NCBI GenBank assembly: GCA_040755335.1
Contig: JBFMAU010000034.1
Span: forward strand, 1 to 27,842
Length of the DNA: 27,842 bases
Direction: 5' to 3'
DNA from: UBA7656 sp040755335
Lineage (GTDB): Bacteria; Acidobacteriota; Blastocatellia; UBA7656
The notes below the pieces were generated by a model. It was not told the DNA's origin. It did not search any database and worked only from the letters and a program-made list of their open reading frames with translations. Shown here piece after piece: positions 23,747-27,842 of this stretch (position 1 is the stretch's first letter; every line of letters begins with the position of its first letter). Made by a program: the position numbers and the translations under genes.

Positions 23747-25327
23747 TCATCTGTTGTCGAACCGAATCACGATGGGTTGCTTTTCGCGGATGACTTTGAG
23801 AGAGAGAATTTTTTTCCGATAAGCGAAGACGCTGCGAAGAGAGGCTGTTGAAAGCGGCTCGCGCTGATCCGCGCCTACGACCACATCTCCCGCTTTCAAT
23901 CCCGCGCGCTCGGCTGCGCTGCCTTTGACCACAAGCTTGATCAAAACTCCATTCTTCGCTCCGAAGTGAACAGCCAGTTGCGGACTGAGATCGCTGATGA
24001 CGAGTCCTACTGAAGAGAGTCTGACGCCGTAAGTGCTTCCGGTGAAGTCGCCAAAAGAATCTCTCCGCCTTTGCTGATCGAGGGCGCGCTGTCGTTCCTC
24101 AAGGCGCGCGATTTCAAGCCGCAGTTCGCGTTGAGCCTCGCGTTTTTCCATTGCGGACATATCCCTGCGCTCGCTGTAGCTTTGAAGCAAAGCCCGAAGA
24201 TCGCGCAGTCTGGCATCTGTTTCGTTGCGACCGGCAACCTGCATCTCCCACGTGCGGTCTATCCAGTCGGGGGTCGGGGCGGTGAAGGATCGCGCGCCCA
24301 GCGCGACATCGATCTCCATCGGCTTGCGATTTCTGATAGCGCGCAATCGAGCCTTGTGTCCTGCGGGCGAGGATGAGAGTTTGGCGACCATATCGTCCGT
24401 GCCTATGATATCGAAATCGTCAACTCTCACGATCACATCGCCCGCAAGTATTCCGCCTGTCGCTCCCGGCCCGCCCGCAGTCACTTCTCTGACGATTACG
24501 CCTGCTTTGCTTTCGATGCCAAGAGCCGCGCGCTCTGCGTCCGGCAATTGAGCGAGGCTTTCGCCCGTGATGCCGAGCCAGCCGGATGCGACGCTGTCCT
24601 GTTTTTCAATGACGCGATGGGCTACGGTGTCTCGCAGAAAATCTACGGTGAAGAGATAAGCTCTTCCGACTCCTGCGTATTGAGCCATGCCCATCACGCG
24701 ATTTTCAGTCGTGGCCACTACGCTTCCATCGCTTCTCGACAGCAGCGTGTCGGAGCGAAGCGAGAGCGCGCCACGCGCTTTCGAATAAAAGCTGTCCTTG
24801 CCTATGCGGCCCTGTCGTTTTTTGATCGAGGGCAGAAGTTGAACCTCTTTGATTTTTTCTCTCGTCGTTTTGGGCGTGACATCCACGCTGAAGATGAAAA
24901 CATCTTCAGGCACAGAAGCGAGCGAAGCGAATTCGGGCAACTCGATTTTCAATCGAGGCGCTTCGAGAATGGCGAATCCAGTCGGGCAATCCACGCCGAT
25001 GAGTCGCGCTTCGAAGGTCTGCCCATCGACTGTAACGGAGATTTTCTCGTCCTTATCCTGCGGATTGAGATAAGCGAGGCGGGTTATTATGTGGCCCTTG
25101 GAGTCGAGCGCAAGCCCTGTGGCAATGTTTATGACTTCGCGCGGAGCCGAGCCGGGAGCGCCTATGCTGCCCTTATGCTCGCGTCGCATTCTTTCGAGCA
25201 GTTTCTGAAACTCGACCGTATGGACAACCGTCACCACTCCGCGCACATTCTGCGCAGGCTGTTGAGCAAGCGCGGTTGAGGCGAGCGCCAGAAGAGCTAT
25301 CAGAGATTTGGAAAAACTTTTCTTCAT
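23747..25327 (-). CDS. Exported HtrA-like protein with two PDZ domains and a degenerate protease domain
   Basis: The protein has 526 residues. It has a signal peptide (1-21, cleavage after ALA), a trypsin/HtrA-like domain (about 30-240), PDZ1 (about 248-345; LGITGESLAQL, GGILAGDVIVRVDD), a charged coiled coil (about 366-425) and PDZ2 (about 430-522; AAERAGLKAGDVVVGAD). The strand order of the protease part is recognisable: ATGLALDSKGHIITRLAYL corresponds to the HtrA GSGxxxxxxGxxxTNxHVV block, and GVDCPTGFAILEA to the Asp block. The catalytic His is missing, and no GNSGGP is present where ALSLRSDTLLSRSDGSVVA aligns. It is probably a non-catalytic periplasmic sensor or scaffold. AGGAG lies close to the ATG. 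It is the third gene of an operon, nine bases after the anti-sigma gene, in the place where MucD/DegP proteases occur in other sigma-E clusters. Confidence 0.85.
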   Translation of the reverse strand: MKKSFSKSLIALLALASTALAQQPAQNVRGVVTVVHTVEFQKLLERMRREHKGSIGAPGSAPREVINIATGLALDSKGHIITRLAYLNPQDKDEKISVTVDGQTFEARLIGVDCPTGFAILEAPRLKIELPEFASLASVPEDVFIFSVDVTPKTTREKIKEVQLLPSIKKRQGRIGKDSFYSKARGALSLRSDTLLSRSDGSVVATTENRVMGMAQYAGVGRAYLFTVDFLRDTVAHRVIEKQDSVASGWLGITGESLAQLPDAERAALGIESKAGVIVREVTAGGPGATGGILAGDVIVRVDDFDIIGTDDMVAKLSSSPAGHKARLRAIRNRKPMEIDVALGARSFTAPTPDWIDRTWEMQVAGRNETDARLRDLRALLQSYSERRDMSAMEKREAQRELRLEIARLEERQRALDQQRRRDSFGDFTGSTYGVRLSSVGLVISDLSPQLAVHFGAKNGVLIKLVVKGSAAERAGLKAGDVVVGADQREPLSTASLRSVFAYRKKILSLKVIREKQPIVIRFDNR

Positions 25328-25336
25328 AACTCCTAA

Positions 25337-26005
25337 TCAAAACGAAGCCTTTGCCAGTCGCGCGACGGGCGCGCTTCTTGCGCCGTAGAGATGCGGCTGC
25401 GCGCCGACGCTGACGGTAAAGATAGGCACTTCTCTGTCGCCGCGCTCTCCGCGCACGATGACCATGTGAGGATCGAGAGCCGCAAGATCAGGATCGATCC
25501 GCGACGTGGCGCGTTTGTTCATTCGCTGAGGAGCAGGGGGAATCGTATTCGAAGTCAGCGGAGCGCCTGCGGTCTGTCCGCCATCAGAGGGAGCCGGTTG
25601 AACGGAAGCGCTGGGAGGCTGAATCGATTTGGGGCCAGCCTCTCCATTACTGAGCGCCGGATCCGACGGCGTTTTAATTTCAGGCACAAGCGCGTATTGC
25701 GCGACGAAGACAACTATGACGGCTGCTGCTGCTGCGGCGCTCATTCGCATCAAAGCGGCGGGCGCAAGCCATGAAAAAGCCGGACGCGATTTTGCAGCTT
25801 CGAGTCGCGCCCGGAGCGCAGCGTCGAAATGAGCCGGAGCCTGCACTCTTGGCTCCATTGAAATCATTTCTCGCAGTCGCGCTCTTTCATCGGCAAACTG
25901 GCGGCAGCCTTCGCACGAAGCCAGGTGACCCGACACCTCGAATGAAAAAGCGTCGGGCCGGTCGGCTTCGTCTATCTGCTTTCTGATCGCTTTACACCCC
26001 ATCAT
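25337..26005 (-). CDS. Membrane-anchored zinc-finger anti-sigma factor
   Basis: The protein has 222 residues. It has an N-terminal zf-HC2 finger (C4; H27-x3-C31-x2-C34, in SGHLASCEGCRQFADER) expected to bind the adjacent sigma factor in the cytoplasm. One membrane helix follows (about 92-108, AAAAVIVVFVAQYALVP). A Pro/Ser-rich periplasmic linker leads to a C-terminal segment (PHMVIVRGERGDREVPIFTV) of unrecognised fold. This is the layout of RseA-like anti-sigma factors released by regulated proteolysis. AGGA lies five bases before the ATG. The sigma gene ends 13 bases upstream and the PDZ gene begins nine bases downstream, so the three are one operon. Confidence 0.88.
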   Translation of the reverse strand: MMGCKAIRKQIDEADRPDAFSFEVSGHLASCEGCRQFADERARLREMISMEPRVQAPAHFDAALRARLEAAKSRPAFSWLAPAALMRMSAAAAAAVIVVFVAQYALVPEIKTPSDPALSNGEAGPKSIQPPSASVQPAPSDGGQTAGAPLTSNTIPPAPQRMNKRATSRIDPDLAALDPHMVIVRGERGDREVPIFTVSVGAQPHLYGARSAPVARLAKASF

Positions 26006-26018
26006 AAATTTCCTGCTT

Positions 26019-26648
26019 TCATATATACGCGCTCAGTTTCTCCTTTAGGAGATTTCGCGCGCGGTTGATTCGGGACTTCACCGTTCCCTCGGACAAACTC
26101 AAAACCTCGGCTATCTGATCGTAGCTCATCCCTTCCACATCGCGAAGGACGAGAGCCGAGCGGTACTTTTCGGGGAGCGAGGTGATGGCTCGCGCGACGG
26201 CCCGTCGTCGTTCTTCCTCGATCATAGTCTCATCGACGCGAGGCGCGAGGTCAGGCGGATCGATTTCGACCGTCTCGCCGTCGTCGTTGACGAAGGGCGA
26301 AAAGAGCGAAACGAATCGCCGGCGTTTGCGGCGGCGCAGTTCGCTGATCGCCAGATTCGACGCGATCCGATAGATGTAGGTCGAGAAACTGTAATTGGCC
26401 TGATAGCGCGAGGCCGAAGTGAAAATCCGAATGAAGGTTTCCTGCGCAAGTTCCACCGACCTGTCATAGTCATCTATCATTCGATAGATGAAGTTGGTTA
26501 TCGGATTGCGATAGCGGCGCACGATCTCCTGAAAGGCGACCTCATCGCCGTCACGAATGGCCGCAAGCAGTTCGTGATCGCTTGCCGCTTCCGCCGACCG
26601 GCTGCTGCCTAACCCTACTGCCTGCGCCTGATGAGTGACTGTTGACAT
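26019..26648 (-). CDS. RNA polymerase sigma factor, RpoE/ECF family
   Basis: The protein has 209 residues, normal for an ECF sigma factor. Region 2 is about 24-110 (ELLAAIRDGDEVAFQEIVRR, ELAQETFIRIFTSASRYQ, FSTYIYRIASNLAISELRRR). Region 4 is about 150-205 (SLPEKYRSALVLRDVEGMSY, VLSLSEGTVKSRINRARNLL). It recruits RNA polymerase to an envelope-stress-type regulon, judging by the operon with a membrane anti-sigma factor and a periplasmic PDZ protein. The start is the ATG at 26648; the Shine-Dalgarno is weak. A predicted promoter with a perfect TATAAT lies about 40 bases upstream. It is much closer to classic RpoE than the 286-residue sigma factor at 676-1536, and has a different partner. Confidence 0.93.
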   Translation of the reverse strand: MSTVTHQAQAVGLGSSRSAEAASDHELLAAIRDGDEVAFQEIVRRYRNPITNFIYRMIDDYDRSVELAQETFIRIFTSASRYQANYSFSTYIYRIASNLAISELRRRKRRRFVSLFSPFVNDDGETVEIDPPDLAPRVDETMIEEERRRAVARAITSLPEKYRSALVLRDVEGMSYDQIAEVLSLSEGTVKSRINRARNLLKEKLSAYI

Positions 26649-26688
26649 TAGGCCGTGCCGTTTCCCCGGTTTGAGTTAATTCTCCATC

Positions 26689-26719
26689 ATTATACCGGTA
26701 ACTGACACGCCGGGGTAAA
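26689..26719 (-). promoter_or_regulatory. Predicted promoter of the sigma - anti-sigma - PDZ operon
   Basis: On the minus strand a perfect TATAAT (26694-26689) is preceded by TTTACC (26719-26714, four of six) with a 19-base spacer, slightly long. The ATG at 26648 is 40 bases further on. The boxes look like the housekeeping type and not the GGAAC-type -35 of many RpoE-autoregulated promoters, so autoregulation is not evident from sequence. Confidence 0.5.
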
Positions 26720-26737
26720 GCCAAAGTTCCCGAAAGT

Positions 26738-26763
26738 CCTGGGGGCGCACGCCGATTGCGTGC
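26738..26763. repeat. Single arm of the bamA-upstream repeat family
   Basis: CCTGGGGGCGCACGC-CGATT-GCGTGC matches the left arm at 11554-11579 except for one base in the G-run and the five-base loop (TTCCA there). The internal palindrome GCACGC-N5-GCGTGC is conserved while the loop is free to vary, as expected for a structured element. No opposite arm was seen nearby. Confidence 0.65.
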
Positions 26764-26863
26764 TGGGCTTGGGAGAGAGAATCTACAAGGACGCTGAAGT
26801 TTTGATTTATCGAGTGCGCTGATGTGTGCAATGATTATGCGACATATTCTTGCACGATGCGCC

Positions 26864-27068
26864 GCGGCTGTGCCGCTTTGATGTGCGGAGAGCCTGCGGC
26901 TCTACGAGCGATTATCCAAAGAGACAGATGGCTATGCCGCTCGGAGGCTTTGCCTCAAGATCAGAGTCGTAATGGAGGCGAAGCCTCTGGGCGGCGCAGC
27001 CGCAAAGAAAAGAAAGCCAAGTCTCCGGGAAGTCCGAGACTTCCCGCACATCAAAGCGGCATAGCCGC
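26864..27068. repeat. Array of short triplet-loop hairpins bounded by 25-nt inverted repeats
   Basis: The outer arms 26864-26888 and 27044-27068 are reverse complements at 24 of 25 positions. Inside and within the arms are seven clean hairpins, each with a three-base loop: GCGGC-tgt-GCCGC (26864-26876), AGAGCC-tgc-GGCTCT (26889-26903), GAGGC-ttt-GCCTC (26944-26956), GAGGC-gaa-GCCTC (26975-26987), GCGGC-gca-GCCGC (26991-27003), GGGAAGTC-cga-GACTTCCC (27027-27045) and GCGGC-ata-GCCGC (27056-27068). A weaker one, GGC-tat-GCC, lies at 26930-26938. The stems differ from one another, so this is not a simple tandem repeat. No transposase or reverse-transcriptase gene adjoins it in the window. Confidence 0.85.
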
Positions 27069-27201
27069 AGTCTCGAAGTTGTGTTGCAAATCGATGATGA
27101 GATGACTTAGGAGATCGCTTCTTTTATTATCAGCCTGCTTACTTTGCGACAGCCCTGTCCCTAAGCTGAGACCGCTGCTGCTATTGGATCGCTGCCCCCG
27201 A

Positions 27202-27438
27202 TCACCACTGCTCCACGGGCAATGAGACCGCCTGCATCCGCTTGATCACATCATCAAGGCTTGAGTCGTTTTTCTCGTAAACCTGATTCAATCGCTCGGT
27301 GATGCGCTGACTGCTATGTTCGCTGATGAACTGAGCGACTGCGGCGGTATAAAGCTCTTCGAGCGAAAGGCCGAGTGTGGCAGCCAGTTCCTGGGCTTCC
27401 TGAAACACATCGTCGGGAATCGTTACCGCTGTTTTCAT
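27202..27438 (-). CDS. Ribbon-helix-helix antitoxin, MazE/ChpI-like, without a toxin gene
   Basis: The protein has 78 residues from the ATG at 27438. The opening MKTAVTIPDDVFQEAQELAA is a ribbon-helix-helix strand and first helix, followed by LGLSLEELYTAAVAQFISEH. The C-terminal ITERLNQVYEKNDSSLDDVI and the ending PVEQW match the ChpI/MazE-like antitoxins that normally bind a MazF RNase encoded just downstream. Here only 14 codons (GTG at 27205 to a stop at 27161) follow in the coupled frame, and they do not resemble MazF. It would therefore be an orphan DNA-binding regulator or a leftover antitoxin. The frame is open upstream to 27594, but the predicted promoter (27445-27473) lies within that extension. 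No Shine-Dalgarno is present and the -10 box ends six bases before the ATG, so the mRNA is probably leaderless. Confidence 0.8.
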   Translation of the reverse strand: MKTAVTIPDDVFQEAQELAATLGLSLEELYTAAVAQFISEHSSQRITERLNQVYEKNDSSLDDVIKRMQAVSLPVEQW

Positions 27439-27444
27439 AGCCAG

Positions 27445-27473
27445 AGCATAATCGCTCGATTTTGCGCAGGCAA
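27445..27473 (-). promoter_or_regulatory. Predicted promoter of the antitoxin gene, giving a leaderless mRNA
   Basis: On the minus strand TTGCCT (27473-27468) and TATGCT (27450-27445) are 17 bases apart, each matching four of six consensus positions. The -10 box ends six bases before the ATG at 27438, so transcription should begin at or next to the start codon. Confidence 0.5.
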
Positions 27474-27489
27474 TCATTTTGACGCATGG

Positions 27490-27518
27490 TTGACAAACAT
27501 CCGTGCGCTTATAATAAT
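27490..27518 (+). promoter_or_regulatory. Predicted strong promoter of the DUF177 gene
   Basis: A perfect TTGACA (27490-27495) is followed by TATAATAAT (27510-27518). With a 17-base spacer the -10 is AATAAT (27513-27518, five of six); the perfect TATAAT inside it is only 14 bases away. Transcription would start near 27525, leaving a leader of about 68 bases. It lies back to back with the antitoxin promoter. Confidence 0.65.
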
Positions 27519-27532
27519 GACTGTCTTTTGCG

Positions 27533-27578
27533 CAAAGCGGTTTTTGACCTGTCATCGCTACATGCGATGGCCGCTTTG
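27533..27578 (+). promoter_or_regulatory. Predicted structured leader of the DUF177 mRNA
   Basis: Two nested stems can form between the promoter and the start codon. The outer is CAAAGCGG (27533-27540) with CCGCTTTG (27571-27578), 8 bp. The inner is CATCGC (27553-27558) with GCGATG (27564-27569), 6 bp around TACAT. The outer stem ends three bases before the likely Shine-Dalgarno GAGG (27582-27585), so it could affect ribosome access. No known riboswitch was recognised. Confidence 0.4.
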
Positions 27579-27592
27579 ACTGAGGCGCACGC

Positions 27593-27842
27593 ATGATTAT
27601 CGTAGTCGGCCAGATAAGCGAGGAAGAAGGGCTGAGGATTCATCACCTCTACCCGGAGGGAGAGCCTCATCTCGAAAAAACGGACAGCCGCATCAAGGGC
27701 CGTCCCGACCTCTCTCTTACTGCCACTCGCGCGGGCGATGAAGTGCAACTCGAAGGCACGCTCAAAGCCACGGTCGAGTTCGATTGCGACCGATGCCTGA
27801 AGGCTTTGTCCCTCGCCATTGACCAGACCTTCGACCTCGTTT
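27593..27842 (+). CDS. DUF177/YceD-family protein, 5' part, cut by the window edge
   Basis: Eighty-three codons are visible from the ATG at 27593, with GAGG seven bases upstream. The sequence begins MIIVVGQISEEEGLRIHHLY and continues to DEVQLEGTLKATVEFDCDRC, then LKALSLAID. The beta-rich start and the late CxRCL motif (CDRCL) are characteristic of DUF177/YceD. That family acts in ribosome or rRNA metabolism and is usually encoded directly before rpmF (ribosomal protein L32). rpmF would be expected just beyond the window. It is divergent from the antitoxin gene and has its own strong promoter and a leader able to fold. Confidence 0.85.
   Translation, partial: MIIVVGQISEEEGLRIHHLYPEGEPHLEKTDSRIKGRPDLSLTATRAGDEVQLEGTLKATVEFDCDRCLKALSLAIDQTFDLV

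Larger units (their letters stand above)
26649..27201. other. Gene-free stretch between the sigma operon and the antitoxin
   Basis: The 553 bases contain no convincing gene. From left to right they hold the leader and promoter of the sigma operon, a half-copy of the bamA-type repeat (26738-26763), the hairpin array (26864-27068), and about 130 bases downstream of the antitoxin stop with nothing recognised. An open frame at 26824-27105 runs straight through the hairpin array and is rejected as a gene. Confidence 0.7.

Noticed and set aside
24548..25279. A 243-codon frame antisense to the PDZ gene
   Set aside because: It lies fully opposite a well-supported gene, has Arg/Ser-rich shadow composition and no recognisable domain.
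26864..27068. The hairpin array considered as a CRISPR array
   Set aside because: There is no constant repeat with regular unique spacers, and no cas gene nearby; the units are different palindromes at irregular spacing.
26824..27105. A 93-codon open frame on the plus strand
   Set aside because: It runs through the hairpin array, has no start signal, and its composition follows the palindromes rather than any protein pattern.
27161..27205. A 14-codon frame coupled to the antitoxin stop, considered as a MazF remnant
   Set aside because: The sequence VIGGSDPIAAAVSA has no similarity to the MazF N-terminus that could be recognised.

Overview
The window reads as chromosomal DNA of a diderm bacterium with a base composition in the mid-50s % G+C by eye (not counted). 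It carries BamA/TamB/SurA-type outer-membrane assembly genes, the MEP isoprenoid pathway (ispG), a cyanobacterial/plant-like ADP-glucose pyrophosphorylase, RpoE-type sigma factors with zinc-finger anti-sigma proteins, zinc-ribbon membrane proteins and many unrelated imperfect palindromic repeats between genes. Together these suggest Acidobacteriota, perhaps class Blastocatellia. This is inference; no rRNA or other phylogenetic marker is present.

Layout. 1-2220: the start of an unidentified leftward gene, then a leftward sigma factor (676-1536) and a tiny zinc-finger protein (289-483), preceded by a strong predicted promoter and a ~330-nt leader. 2221-6974: a zinc-ribbon membrane protein, then glgC, cmk, ribE and ribBA, all rightward. 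7253-15263: an envelope-biogenesis block, tamB - bamA - SurA-like chaperone, with a palindromic repeat in front of each gene. 15324-19119: purF, a membrane-anchored ComEC-type metallo-beta-lactamase, DUF3006 and purM. 19190-21615: a zinc-ribbon polytopic membrane protein and an exported amidohydrolase. 21791-23651: ispG (leftward) and a YbjQ-family gene (rightward). 23747-26648: a leftward stress-type operon, sigma factor - membrane anti-sigma factor - HtrA-like protein with two PDZ domains whose catalytic triad appears lost. 26649-27201: a gene-free stretch with an array of short hairpins. 27202-27842: an orphan MazE/ChpI-like antitoxin facing away from the start of a DUF177 (YceD) gene.

The metabolic genes are housekeeping (glycogen, CMP phosphorylation, riboflavin, purines, isoprenoids). 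The unusual content is: (i) the ~205-bp hairpin-array element with 25-nt near-perfect terminal inverted repeats at 26864-27068; (ii) a RibBA in which two of the three zinc-ligand cysteines of the GTP cyclohydrolase II half are replaced; (iii) a BamA with what reads as seven POTRA repeats, whose start codon lies inside a dispersed palindromic repeat; (iv) an apparently dead HtrA in a sigma/anti-sigma operon; and (v) an antitoxin without a toxin, predicted to be translated from a leaderless mRNA. No rRNA, tRNA, CRISPR array, transposase or phage gene was recognised.
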